Assembly: GCA_903892355.1 (NCBI GenBank)
Contig: CAITIE010000041.1
Coordinates: 1 to 58,382, forward strand
From: an uncultured Pirellula sp.
GTDB taxonomy: Bacteria; Planctomycetota; Planctomycetia; Pirellulales; Pirellulaceae
DNA: 58,382 nt
Reading direction: 5' to 3'
Shown here: piece by piece, positions 27,933-36,643 of the stretch
Position numbering within the stretch: the first letter of the stretch is position 1
Layout of the letters: the number at the start of each line of letters is the position of its first letter
Notes under the pieces: model-generated
Seen by the model: the letters and a program-made list of their open reading frames with translations, nothing else
What the model was told of the DNA's origin: nothing
Databases searched by the model: none
Program-made: the position numbers and the translations under genes

Positions 27933-29318
27933 ATGGAAATGGATCGTCGAAGGTTGTTGCAGTTGGGGGCTTCGTCGATCGCGTGCATGGCGGTTGGCGA
28001 CGTCTGCTCGCATCGAAGCCGTGCGGAGGGCGTCTCCGGGGAGACGACTGCGTGGTTGGATGCAAAGCTCCTGACGGGGGATTCGAAGGCTGGACCTGCG
28101 GTGATCGACCGCGGTACCCTCGTGGTTCGAGGAAGCAAGATCATTGCGGTCGGTCGCACCGGAGAGGTTGCAATCCCCGAAGGAACAAAAACGATCGACG
28201 CCGGTGGTAAATGGATCATGCCGGGTTTGGTATGCACCCATAGCCACATCGGTGGTGGTGCTGCTGCCGACGGAAGCGCGCCCATCCAACCCGGAGTCCG
28301 GATTCTCGATTCGATCAATGTGAGAGACTCGGGCTTTAAGCGAGCCTTGGCAGGCGGATTGACCACGCTGAACATCATGCCAGGCTCCGGGCATTTGGTC
28401 AGCGGACAAACGTTGTATTGCAAACTGCGGTATGCGGGCAAAGGGCCGACAACCATCGATGATATCTTGATTCGAGACGAGCAAGGAAAATCGCTGGGGG
28501 GCTTGAAGATGGCCAACGGAACCAACTCCCAAGGGGACTCGCCGTTCCCTGGAACACGAGGCAAATCGGCTTTCTTAGTGCGTGAGCAGTACATCAAAGC
28601 CCGCGAGTACCACGCCAAGGTTGTGGCGGCAAAAGAGGATCTGGAGAAACGACCTCCGCGGGATTTGCATTTGGAGTCGCTCGTCGAAGCCATGCAGGGT
28701 TCGCGGATCGTGCACCATCACACCCATCGCCATGATGACATCATCACGGTGCTGAGATTGGCTCAAGAGTTCAATCTTCGTGTCGTGCTGCACCATGTGA
28801 GCGAGGGTTGGAAGGTTGCCGACGAAATCGCAGCCGCAAAAGTTCCATGCTCGATCATCGTCCTCGACTCTCCTGGAGGAAAGCTGGAGGCTCGCGATAT
28901 GGCGCTGAAGAACGGTCGAGTCCTCTCCAAGGCAGGGGTCACGGTCGCTTTTCATACCGACGATTGGATCACGGACTCTCGCCTCTTTGCGAGATCTGCC
29001 GCATTGGCCGTGCGGGCCGGGATGGACCGCGACCAAGCGGTCAGCGCGTTGACCTTGGCCGGGGCCGAGATGCTGGGCCTCGAGAGTCGAATTGGGTCTC
29101 TGAGCCCCGGTAAAGATGCAGACTTTGCCATTCTCAGCGGGGACCCATTGAGCGTCTATTCCCGGGTTTTACAAACATGGGTCGAAGGTGAAAAGGCCTT
29201 CGATCTAAGCGAGCCCAGCGATGCGTTGTTCGCCGAGGGTGGCCAAGGTGCCGGAAGTGATCTCGATCCGTTTCTTTGCTGCTACGCTCAGGCATGGCAA
29301 GTTGGAGGGGCCAAGTGA
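27933..29318 (+). CDS. Tat-exported amidohydrolase with complete metal site (first of a coupled pair)
   Basis: A 461-residue amidohydrolase-superfamily protein. The N-terminus is twin-arginine-like (MDRRRLLQLGASSIACMAVG). The metal-site motifs are all present: HxH in MPGLVCTHSHIGGG (His103 and His105), a His-rich segment RIVHHHTHRHDDIITVL, VVLHHVSEGW, and VAFHTDDWITDSR with the expected acidic ligand. The closing motif is GSLSPGKDADFAILSGDPLS. The frame is open to 27846, but that would translate the tandem repeat and lose the Tat motif. The next gene starts 2 bp after the stop. The substrate is unknown; the likely location is periplasmic. Confidence 0.87.
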   Translation: MEMDRRRLLQLGASSIACMAVGDVCSHRSRAEGVSGETTAWLDAKLLTGDSKAGPAVIDRGTLVVRGSKIIAVGRTGEVAIPEGTKTIDAGGKWIMPGLVCTHSHIGGGAAADGSAPIQPGVRILDSINVRDSGFKRALAGGLTTLNIMPGSGHLVSGQTLYCKLRYAGKGPTTIDDILIRDEQGKSLGGLKMANGTNSQGDSPFPGTRGKSAFLVREQYIKAREYHAKVVAAKEDLEKRPPRDLHLESLVEAMQGSRIVHHHTHRHDDIITVLRLAQEFNLRVVLHHVSEGWKVADEIAAAKVPCSIIVLDSPGGKLEARDMALKNGRVLSKAGVTVAFHTDDWITDSRLFARSAALAVRAGMDRDQAVSALTLAGAEMLGLESRIGSLSPGKDADFAILSGDPLSVYSRVLQTWVEGEKAFDLSEPSDALFAEGGQGAGSDLDPFLCCYAQAWQVGGAK

Positions 29319-29320
29319 AG

Positions 29321-30634
29321 ATGAATATTTTCAAATTGAGTCGTTGGCTCGGAGTTGGTGCACCTACGTGGTGCTTCGCCCTAATGCTAGGGCTTGATGG
29401 CTCGACCACCTATGCGGCTGATGTGATTGCGATACGAGGCAAGCAGATCCATACGGTCTCCGGAAAAACGATCGAAAACGGGGTTGTTGTTTGCGTCGAT
29501 GGCAAAATCGCAACCATTGGTGACGCTGGTTCGGTAGCGATCCCCGAAGGAGCCGTTGTGCGGGATGCCGAAGTCGTCCTCCCTGGATTGATCGATGTTC
29601 GCACGTGCGTTGGATTGTCGGGGATACTGAACGTCGATCACGACTCGGATCATCTCGAGTCCTCATCGCCGCTCCAACCCGAATTGAGGGCCATCGATGC
29701 GTACAACCCCCGGGAAGAACTCGTCGAGTACTTGAGGTCGTTCGGGGTGACCACCGTGCATACCGGTCATGCTCCCGGCGAGTTGATCTCCGGCCAGACA
29801 TTGATCGCTAAAACGACAGGCAACTCCGTAGAAGCCGCGGTTGTCGTGGATGGTCGAGCGATTTGCGCTACCCTCGCGGAATCCTCACAGAAATCGGGCA
29901 AGCAAAGTCCCGGCACACGCGGAAAGCAAATGGCTATGCTGCGAACCCTGGTGCTCGAAGCGATCGAGCATCGGAGTAAATTGGCCAAGTCCCCTTCGAA
30001 GGAAGATGGAAAGAATACGGGCGACGAGAACGATCAAGGTGGCAAGGCTGCAGATGCCGCTGTGGTTGTTCGCAATTTAAAACTCGAAGCGATCGTTGAC
30101 GTGCTCGAAGGAAAGAAGGCGCTGTTGATCACCGCCGATCGGGCACAGGACATCGCCAGCGCCTTGCGATTGGCCGACGAGTTCAAGATTTCGATTTGGC
30201 TCGACAGCGCCGCGGAAGCTCATGCAATGCTTCCTCAAATCGCGGCAGCCAAAGTGCCGGTACTGCTGCACCCCTCCATGGCTCGGGCGAGTGGTGAGAA
30301 AGAAAATATCACGTTCCGGAACGCGGCTCTCCTCAAGAAGCACAACATACCGTTCGCCATCCAAGGTGGGTACGAGCCGTATGTCCCGAAAGCCCGCGTG
30401 GTCCTGTTCGAAGCAGCCATCGCGGCGGCGCATGAGCTTTCCAAAGAAGCTGCGATCGAAGCGATTACCCTCTCACCCGCAAAGATTCTAGGCATCCAAG
30501 ACAAGGTGGGATCGATCGAGGTAGGAAAGGATGCCGATCTGGCACTCTACGATGGAGATCCCCTCGAGTACACCAGCCATTGCGTTGGTGTCGTCGTGAA
30601 TGGAAAACTCTTTCCCGGTGAGTCTCGCGACTGA
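29321..30634 (+). CDS. Exported amidohydrolase-like protein lacking metal ligands (pseudoenzyme partner)
   Basis: A 437-residue paralogue of the preceding protein with the same order of segments and the closing motif GSIEVGKDADLALYDGDPLE. It has a signal peptide (WCFALMLGLDGSTTYAA). The metal ligands are replaced throughout. HSH of the partner is RTC here (LPGLIDVRTCVGLSG, residues 94-96), the His-rich HHHTHRHDD becomes LLITADRAQD, VLHHVSEG becomes IWLDSAAEA, and FHTDDW becomes AIQGGYEP. The frame is intact and neatly coupled (2-bp gap), so it is not a decaying gene. A polar insert rich in Lys, Asp and Gly lies near residues 222-243. It is likely a structural or regulatory subunit of a heteromer; this is inference. 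Confidence 0.82.
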   Translation: MNIFKLSRWLGVGAPTWCFALMLGLDGSTTYAADVIAIRGKQIHTVSGKTIENGVVVCVDGKIATIGDAGSVAIPEGAVVRDAEVVLPGLIDVRTCVGLSGILNVDHDSDHLESSSPLQPELRAIDAYNPREELVEYLRSFGVTTVHTGHAPGELISGQTLIAKTTGNSVEAAVVVDGRAICATLAESSQKSGKQSPGTRGKQMAMLRTLVLEAIEHRSKLAKSPSKEDGKNTGDENDQGGKAADAAVVVRNLKLEAIVDVLEGKKALLITADRAQDIASALRLADEFKISIWLDSAAEAHAMLPQIAAAKVPVLLHPSMARASGEKENITFRNAALLKKHNIPFAIQGGYEPYVPKARVVLFEAAIAAAHELSKEAAIEAITLSPAKILGIQDKVGSIEVGKDADLALYDGDPLEYTSHCVGVVVNGKLFPGESRD

Positions 30635-30677
30635 TCGCAGGAACTGGAATGCGATCGATTTCGCACCTGAAAACGAA

Positions 30678-30711
30678 AAGAGCCGAGGGGTTCCTCGGCT
30701 CTTGTTTTTTT
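30678..30711. terminator. Bidirectional intrinsic terminator
   Basis: aagagccgagg (30678-30688) and cctcggctctt (30693-30703) form a perfect 11-bp stem with a 4-base loop, followed by a T run (30705-30711). A-rich sequence precedes the stem, so the minus strand also ends in T residues. It serves the convergent amidohydrolase pair (plus) and lipoprotein gene (minus). Confidence 0.9.
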
Positions 30712-30737
30712 GTTGGATGCGGCTCGGGAAGAGCAGC

Positions 30738-31310
30738 TTAGTAAGGGCTCGATGCCCCGGTGTCTAGATCACCGCACATGTGGAAGTGGTTATGGTCGAT
30801 GTAGATGACTTCCACACATTCTTTATCTTCCAAGGTGTATGGAACTGGCCAACCGTTGATCGTACGCTCTTCGAAGTAAATGGTGCACTTGTAGTGAGCA
30901 TGGTGCAACTGAGCGAACCCAATCAGCGGAACGAACCGTGGATCGTCAATGTAGTCAGCAATCTTCTCTTTGACGATGCGGACCTTGTTCCGTTGCTTTT
31001 CGTAGAGCAAGGGAATTCCACCGCGGATCGGACGAGCACGCTCGAGAGCGTGGACGACTTCGTCATCGCTAGGTGGATCGATCGCAGCCACAGAACCGCC
31101 ACGAGTCAAAGGACCCATGATCGGAACACGTGCGTATCGCTCGTGAACGTGAAACTGGATTTCCTCGCTGTCCTGTAAATAGGGCGAGATCGGAATAGGA
31201 ATGCCGTATGGTCCCAACCCCATGTTGGATAAGCCAATGCAGCCAGTCTGCGTCGAGGCTGTTGCGATCAGGATGAGCCAAAGAGCTGAGTAAAGACGCT
31301 TACAGGACAT
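30738..31310 (-). CDS. Conserved lipoprotein of unknown function
   Basis: A 190-residue predicted lipoprotein. MSCKRLYSALWLILIATAST leads to the lipobox cysteine in TQTGC. The mature part has a short Gly/Pro/Ile/Tyr segment, then a compact domain with EEIQFHVHERYARVPIMGPL and a His-rich C-terminus (FAQLHHAHYKCTIYFEERTI; IDHNHFHMCGDLDTG) that might bind a metal. I do not recognise the family. The start at 31310 is chosen for the signal peptide; the frame extends to 31409. It is divergent from a second lipoprotein gene and is bounded downstream by a terminator. Confidence 0.72.
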   Translation of the reverse strand: MSCKRLYSALWLILIATASTQTGCIGLSNMGLGPYGIPIPISPYLQDSEEIQFHVHERYARVPIMGPLTRGGSVAAIDPPSDDEVVHALERARPIRGGIPLLYEKQRNKVRIVKEKIADYIDDPRFVPLIGFAQLHHAHYKCTIYFEERTINGWPVPYTLEDKECVEVIYIDHNHFHMCGDLDTGASSPY

Positions 31311-31570
31311 CGATAAAACCCTTTTAGTACGGAGACGATGGACTCGTCGGATGAAACAGTTTTCGGCAATGCCAGAGTTAAAACTTGCGGGTTTTTCCGG
31401 TCGCAACAAAATTTCTTGCCGTAGGAGCTCTTTCGAATATTACGCAGTCCTCCCAGCCTCGCGAGCTTGTGCAAGAACCGATTGCTAGCATGTTTTGGAG
31501 GCCTGAGAACGCTTTCTTCAGCCCGGACTCTCTCTGGACTTTCCAGCCTCGTTTTGGTGTGATCCACAGG

Positions 31571-32740
31571 ATGGAAGACATCCCAACGAATTCAATGCTT
31601 GCGAAATCGCACCAATGGTGCGGGTCGCCGACAGCCTCACTCATGGCGATCGCGCTCTCGGCGATCAGTGGCTGCGTTCAACCTCACTATTGGTACGGGC
31701 GTAATGCGGATTCACTTTTGCCGCGAGATACGGTGATCAGTCCACCAGTCCTCATCGGTGGGCCGGTGGAATCGATGGACAAAATGGAACGGACGATCCA
31801 TTGGCCCAAGGAGGCAGTCAGTAACGTGAGGAAACGTTTGCCCTCGAGCCTATCGATGCCGAGAGGGGGGCAAGCCGAAGAAACTCAAAACGATGCATTG
31901 CTAGCAGCAGTGCAGTACCTCGAAGACAATAACTTGCACGAGGTGATCGTCGAGGGCCGACATTACGATCCGAAGGAACAGTGGAACCGATTACAAGCAA
32001 ACCCGCATATACATCCATTTTGGAAGTATACGGATGGCTCCATGCGAGTTTGGGCGTACACGATGTTTCCATCGCGACTGTATCGAGATGACGCTTACAA
32101 CCCGTATACCAATACGCTATCGATCAATTCGAAAAGCCGTGCTTCGGCGGTTTATGAAGCGGCCAAGGCGAAAGACTTTGCTGGGGCGAAATCGCCAGGT
32201 GCTTATGCAGTGTCTCGCTATTTGCCGGTGGTTCCAATGCAGCAGCAGATCAAGATCACCAGCGATGCGTTGACTTATGCGCGCGCCAAAGAGGATTGGG
32301 AGCTTGAAAAAGCGATGTACCCGCTCACCTACTCACAGATCGCTAGTTCGGTCATGGCCGGTGGAGCGACAGTCGCTCCTGAGATTGGGAACGCGCCTGG
32401 CGTGGCCACTAGAACACTTTTCCGAATTGCAGGGAATGCGACGGGTTACAGTGCAGGCCGGTTGGTTTCAAGTAGTCTGGAAAAACGAAGCATCGCTGCT
32501 CTCAAGTCTGGTGCCCGCGCCGCTAAAAACCGCGTCATGGAGGATGGTTCTCCCCAGGATGCCCATTCCGAGGAGGAAGCTTTGTACGAACGCACTGCGC
32601 AAGCGAGCACACCGAGAGTTCGCACGACGCAATCGATCACCGCAAACCCTCAGGTCGATGAGGGTAATGACGCTGAGGATTCACCGGCCGCGCCAACACG
32701 TATGGGGCGGGTCCTCGACGATCCATCGGTGATCCGCTAA
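31571..32740 (+). CDS. Hypothetical lipoprotein, divergent from the previous gene
   Basis: 389 residues from the chosen ATG. A hydrophobic segment ending in a lipobox (SLMAIALSAISGC, near residue 35) indicates a lipoprotein. The core has QYLEDNNLHEVIVEGRHYDP, HPFWKYTDGSMRVWAYTMFP, YNPYTNTLSINSKSRASAVY and YLPVVPMQQQIKITSDALTY, followed by a Gly/Ala-rich hydrophobic stretch (VMAGGATVAPEIGNAPGVAT). The polar tail after about residue 320 looks disordered. I do not recognise the family and see no catalytic motif. The frame is open back to 31385 and other starts (31490, 31595) are possible. Confidence 0.62.
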   Translation: MEDIPTNSMLAKSHQWCGSPTASLMAIALSAISGCVQPHYWYGRNADSLLPRDTVISPPVLIGGPVESMDKMERTIHWPKEAVSNVRKRLPSSLSMPRGGQAEETQNDALLAAVQYLEDNNLHEVIVEGRHYDPKEQWNRLQANPHIHPFWKYTDGSMRVWAYTMFPSRLYRDDAYNPYTNTLSINSKSRASAVYEAAKAKDFAGAKSPGAYAVSRYLPVVPMQQQIKITSDALTYARAKEDWELEKAMYPLTYSQIASSVMAGGATVAPEIGNAPGVATRTLFRIAGNATGYSAGRLVSSSLEKRSIAALKSGARAAKNRVMEDGSPQDAHSEEEALYERTAQASTPRVRTTQSITANPQVDEGNDAEDSPAAPTRMGRVLDDPSVIR

Positions 32741-32742
32741 GC

Positions 32743-32762
32743 CGCAAAGACGCAAAGACGCA
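32743..32762. repeat. 8-bp repeat (cgcaaaga x2.5)
   Basis: cgcaaaga is repeated at 32743-32750 and 32751-32758 and continues as cgca. It lies in the 22 bp between the convergent stops of the hypothetical lipoprotein and the DUF932 gene, at the left edge of the accessory block. Confidence 0.85.
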
Positions 32763-33896
32763 CTATCCTCGGCGCCGGTGGAGAGAGGCGAGGGTGTTTG
32801 TGGTCTCGGCATGGCCGATAAAAAAATCGGACCAGTCGCTGAAGCGGTCTGCGGTCCCTTCCAAGTCATATTCGTTGGCCACAAGTTCACCGATGTAGGC
32901 TTGGATGCGTCGCTGCGCCGTCGGGTCGACGTGATGCGTTGCGGTTTCGCTGGCAAAGTTGATCAGCTCGTACACTTTGCATTTCGATGGAAGTGTCCGT
33001 TGCCGTTTGTGCGTTAGTGCGTCGAGGTTGGCGAGCCCGTAGATTTCCGAGAAATCCCCGGCGAGCCGATTTAGGGATGCGATCAAATCCGACGCGGTGA
33101 CGACGCGATCGTTCGATCGCACCGTCTTGGTCGAACGCAATAGGCCTTGGTTGTGGAGATTGACCAAGACATGGTAGAAACGCTGCACCTCGTACACCGA
33201 TGCCCAACTGTTCGCGGCGGCTTCAAAGCGTTGACGCATCGCGCTGAATCCTTCTTCGTTGTTGAACCCTTCCAGGGCGCGAATGATCGCAAAATCGATC
33301 CGATCATTGCCTCGTCCAACATTGAGCTCACTCCGAAATGCTGGGTTGTACCCGACCGCCCCATTGCTGCAGATCAAACGAAGAAGCGATAGAAAAATGG
33401 CTGGCTTACCGAACCCATCGATCGGGATTTCAAACATGTATTTGTTCCTGTAATCATCACCGGCGATCATGAACGCATCCCCTGCGCGGGTCGCATGCCG
33501 ACTGGTGATCATGCCATTGGCGTACTTCACTTCCTCCGCATCGTATCGGCGAAGCAAATCCGTCACCTCGTCATAGGGGATCAGTGGCGAGGTCGGATTG
33601 CTGACCCCGAGCAAGCTTTCATCGCCGTTCTCATCCTTTTGAATGCACCACCGAATTCGATCGTTGGGTGCAACGCGACTGATCCGTTCAAAGACCTCGT
33701 CATGGCTGAAATACCGAAAGATGTTTTCGGTGAAACCGAATCTCAAGTGCAAGCTTTTCCAGAATCGTTTGGTCGGTTGCACAGGGCGACCTGACAGTTC
33801 GATACTCTGGACTCGCTTGTTCCCGTTGGGATCCGATGATGCCCTCACGACCATGTCTTGGATGCGGGAGGTGCCATATTCAAAGAGCGCTACCAT
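32763..33896 (-). CDS. DUF932-like (phage/plasmid-type) protein
   Basis: A 377-residue cytoplasmic protein without signal or membrane segments. The central part (MFEIPIDGFGKPAIFLSLLR then LICSNGAVGYNPAFRSEL) resembles the DUF932 signature of a hydrophobic strand followed by a (C/T)NG motif. DUF932 proteins, including E. coli YafZ/YfjQ-type prophage proteins, are found on phages, plasmids and genomic islands; their activity is unknown. The assignment is by motif, not by search. Another feature is a helical C-terminal third with a basic stretch (THKRQRTLPSKCKVYEL). It lies 131 bp downstream of a helicase on the same strand, suggesting one transcription unit. Confidence 0.6.
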   Translation of the reverse strand: MVALFEYGTSRIQDMVVRASSDPNGNKRVQSIELSGRPVQPTKRFWKSLHLRFGFTENIFRYFSHDEVFERISRVAPNDRIRWCIQKDENGDESLLGVSNPTSPLIPYDEVTDLLRRYDAEEVKYANGMITSRHATRAGDAFMIAGDDYRNKYMFEIPIDGFGKPAIFLSLLRLICSNGAVGYNPAFRSELNVGRGNDRIDFAIIRALEGFNNEEGFSAMRQRFEAAANSWASVYEVQRFYHVLVNLHNQGLLRSTKTVRSNDRVVTASDLIASLNRLAGDFSEIYGLANLDALTHKRQRTLPSKCKVYELINFASETATHHVDPTAQRRIQAYIGELVANEYDLEGTADRFSDWSDFFIGHAETTNTLASLHRRRG

Positions 33897-34027
33897 GGGA
33901 AGATCTACTCCAAAAAATGAGGGGGCTGCTGCTGATGGGTTGTTAGGTTGTGGTCTAGATTGGATGGCTTGGAAGCGATGGGGGGCTTGTCATCGAGGGA
34001 TCGCGCATCGTTCATTGCGACGAGTTT

Positions 34028-35167
34028 TCATTCGAAATCCATTTCCGTAAAATCGGCGTTTTGACCGCGAAACGGTCGTGATCGCCGCTTGGCTTGTTTG
34101 GTGAGGAACGGAGGGAGTTCCGTTTTGCATTGGGCCAAGGCATGCACCGTGCGGAGGCTGATTTCTTGGATTTGCCGGTTCAGCTTGAGCGTTTTCCAGC
34201 GACCTTCCATCCACGAATACTGCTCGATCGGCTCGGCGGTGCGATGGAATGGCCATCGGGTTTGCTGGCACTGAACGATCTGTTTGACGGGATGATCCGG
34301 ATGCTTGCGGAATACACGGCCACACATCTGAACGGTGATGCCGCACCCTGAGGGCCGGCAGAAAACCGTCTTCAGTTCGGGGCAATCAAAGCCTTCGGCC
34401 AGTACCATGCAGTTGATTAGGAGGTTCGTCTTGCCAGAGCGGAACGCATCGATTTGGGATTCCCGATCGCTCGAGCCGGTGACCACTTCGTGGGGGATCC
34501 CTCGCAGAGCCAGTGTTTCACTCGCGGTTTGGCATTGTCCGAGCGTATGGAAATACAGGATCGATTTGCCCCAGCGTTCGGGTTCGTCCGCATACGCATG
34601 AGCGACGTGTTCGGGGGTGTACCGAGGGATGGTGTAGTGATGAAATGGGGATAGGTATCCGTCTTGGATCAAACGATGAATACCCGCTTCTTTGATGACT
34701 TTGTCGAAACAAAGTTTGATCCGATCGGTTCGGAACGGAGTCGCAGAGAGTCCCAAGATGTAACGGGGTTGGATTACGTTGTGGAGATGCGCCATGCTCT
34801 GAGCCGCATCGTGCTGGGCTTCGTCCACGACCAGCAGATCGAGGGACGCCGGAGGGGCTTTATCGAACATCGAGATCCACGAGGCTCGAAGGCCTATCTT
34901 TTTTCGATCGTTTTCCTCGGAGGCTTGCGCGAGCAAGTGACGTCGCATCGCAACCCAGCCGACTGAAAGGCCGAGTCGGTCTTGCATCTGCTTCGCGATC
35001 AAGAGCCCCATGATCGTCTTGCCACTCCCAGTCGGGCTATCGATCAAAAGGGATCGGAGTTGGTCATCGATGAAGTACTTCCGAGCCAACGCCAGGATAC
35101 GGGCCTGGTAGGGTCGCGGTTCCACCGCATTCTCTGTGGTCGGTGTGTCGACGAGTTCCTCTACCAT
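34028..35167 (-). CDS. DEAH/DEAQ-box superfamily 2 helicase
   Basis: A compact 379-residue SF2 ATPase of the ResIII/UvsW type. Motifs in order: Walker A DSPTGSGKTIMGLL (near residue 45), motif II LLVVDEAQHDAA, motif III LGLSATPFRTD, motif V LLINCMVLAEGFDCPEL and motif VI TVQMCGRVFRKHPDHP. The polypeptide is almost only the two RecA folds, with about 80 C-terminal residues that are basic and aromatic (PFHRTAEPIEQYSWMEGRWK). No nuclease domain is seen. The ATG at 35167 has an AAGGA ribosome site and is preferred over 35224. It could remodel DNA in an island-borne system, possibly with the DUF932 protein; this is inference. Confidence 0.85.
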   Translation of the reverse strand: MVEELVDTPTTENAVEPRPYQARILALARKYFIDDQLRSLLIDSPTGSGKTIMGLLIAKQMQDRLGLSVGWVAMRRHLLAQASEENDRKKIGLRASWISMFDKAPPASLDLLVVDEAQHDAAQSMAHLHNVIQPRYILGLSATPFRTDRIKLCFDKVIKEAGIHRLIQDGYLSPFHHYTIPRYTPEHVAHAYADEPERWGKSILYFHTLGQCQTASETLALRGIPHEVVTGSSDRESQIDAFRSGKTNLLINCMVLAEGFDCPELKTVFCRPSGCGITVQMCGRVFRKHPDHPVKQIVQCQQTRWPFHRTAEPIEQYSWMEGRWKTLKLNRQIQEISLRTVHALAQCKTELPPFLTKQAKRRSRPFRGQNADFTEMDFE

Positions 35168-35708
35168 GTTCCTTCGATCCTTCGCAGCTGAAAAATATTC
35201 TCGTCCGATGACCAGCCACAACAATCAGCGCTGGTTGTAAGACGCGATTGTCGATAATCCCCATTCGAGGGGGCGGAGGCTTTGCCTTGGTCTCAAGTCC
35301 CGCAAGGATTGGGAGCTGGCACTTGAGAGTCCAGAGGACGGTAGGACGAGAGCGTGCGCAACTGTCGGCACACCAAGGACCAAGTGCGATTTAAAAAAAC
35401 GTTGCAGCTGCGATGGACACTCTGGAGCAGTCCTATTCCGGGGAATCATTCATTCCATGAATTCGGTTTCGACGCTCCCGATTGGAGGTGAGAGTATCAA
35501 CCATTATTTCAATCGAATGATTCGGACCCCTCCCACGGGTACTTCGCATGCAACCGAACCTTCATCGTTTGGCAAGTACCTCGATGGATCGCCCGCAAAA
35601 AACTGAGTTGAGGAATGCAACTTGTTTGCGGCGATCCTAACGCTAAAGTAAATTTACCGCCTCGTGGATTATGGTAAATTCCACATACTAAATGTTCTGG
35701 CTGTAAGC

Positions 35709-35750
35709 CGTCGTGCTCATTCGCATAGCGACGGTGCTCGTAATCGTAAT
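35709..35750 (-). repeat. Degenerate GAGTAC/GAGCAC element
   Basis: Read on the minus strand this is cgattacgattacgagcacc, a short GC hairpin-like core (cgctatgcg), then atgagcacgacg. It has the same layout as the elements at 37104-37160 and 58265-58308: short GA(G/T)(T/C)AC units, a GC core, then a second GAGxACGA unit. Confidence 0.6.
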
Positions 35751-35848
35751 CGGAACCAGCCCTGTTGATCGCGCAATCCTTCGACCACGAACGACTCGAG
35801 ATGTATCGCTTTGTCTTGCCTCTCTAGGAATTGGATCTGCCGTTGAAT

Positions 35849-35863
35849 AGGTTAACATAACCT
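35849..35863. promoter_or_regulatory. Inverted repeat upstream of the transposase frame
   Basis: AGGTTA (35849-35854) and TAACCT (35858-35863) form a perfect 6-bp inverted repeat with a 3-bp loop, 17 bp before the transposase ATG. It could be an operator or the inner part of an IS end. Confidence 0.4.
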
Positions 35864-35880
35864 GATTCCTTGAGATTTCG

Positions 35881-36473
35881 ATGACCAAATCACGTAGAAA
35901 ATTCACTGCCGAGCAGAAGGCCGCGATCGTTCGAAGGCACGTCAAAGGCAAAGAGTCCATTTCCTCCATTGCAGAGGAACTCTCAATCCAGCCAACGCAG
36001 ATCCATCAATGGGTTGCTACGGCACTCGATCAAGTCGAACGTGCTTTCGAAAAAACTGCCAAGTCCGAGAAGGCATCCAAGTTGGCCGAGGCCACGATCA
36101 ACCAGCTCAAAGAGCAACGAATCAAGAAGCTTGAAGTGAAGTTGATTCACAAGAACGAAGTGATCGCTGAACTGATGGAGGAGAACGTCAAGGCAAAAAA
36201 TGCCAATGGGGACCTCTAGAAGGCGTTTGGGTCCCCCACGACATCCGAGACAAGATTGTCGACTACATGAAGTACTGGACCGAGCGATCGGACATTCCAT
36301 GCAAAGTGTTACTCACGTGGGCCAAGCTCCCAAACAGCAAGTACCACACATGGCTCAAACGCTATGGAAAGGCCAACGAACATAACGGCAAGATCCCGCG
36401 CGATTGGTGGCTCGAAGATTGGGAGAAGAAGGCCATACTAGACTTCCATGACGAGCACCCGTTGGAAGGCTAT
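35881..36473 (+). pseudogene. Truncated IS3-like transposase (OrfA plus N-terminal part of OrfB)
   Basis: 35881-36219 encodes a 112-residue OrfA: a helix-turn-helix (RRKFTAEQKAAIVRRHVKGK; SISSIAEELSIQPTQIHQWV) followed by a coiled coil. In the -1 frame, reading continues without a stop from 36201 through MKYWTERSDIPCKVLLTWAK and KIPRDWWLEDWEKKAILDFH to LEGY at 36473, which is typical OrfB N-terminal sequence. The overlap carries a shift-prone run a-aaa-aat (36195-36201). After LEGY the sequence no longer resembles a transposase and the DDE catalytic domain is absent, so the element cannot move on its own. Confidence 0.8.
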
Positions 36474-36643
36474 CCTGGTGGGAGTCGAGGATCGCATTTA
36501 GATCGTGAAATTCAAAAGGCTTCCAAGTCCCAAAAACGGTACATGACGAACATTCGCCTGCGCCGAAGTTGCGGTCCGGTTTCGCAATGGTTGCATCACT
36601 TGCCGCAACTCGGTGATGCGGGTCGTACATGCAAGGCTCCGAG

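Larger units (their letters stand above)
35168..35880. other. 713-bp gap between helicase and IS remnant
   Basis: No open frame here looks like a gene. Visible structure: a degenerate GAGCAC/GATTAC repeat (35709-35750), a short inverted repeat ggtaaa/tttacc near 35650-35680, and the hairpin AGGTTA-aca-TAACCT at 35849-35863 directly upstream of the transposase ORF. The left end of the insertion sequence should lie in this gap, but I cannot define its terminal repeat. Confidence 0.5.

Noticed and set aside
29321-30634. Active second amidohydrolase
   Set aside because: Every expected metal-binding residue is replaced when aligned with its neighbour, so it is listed as a probable pseudoenzyme.
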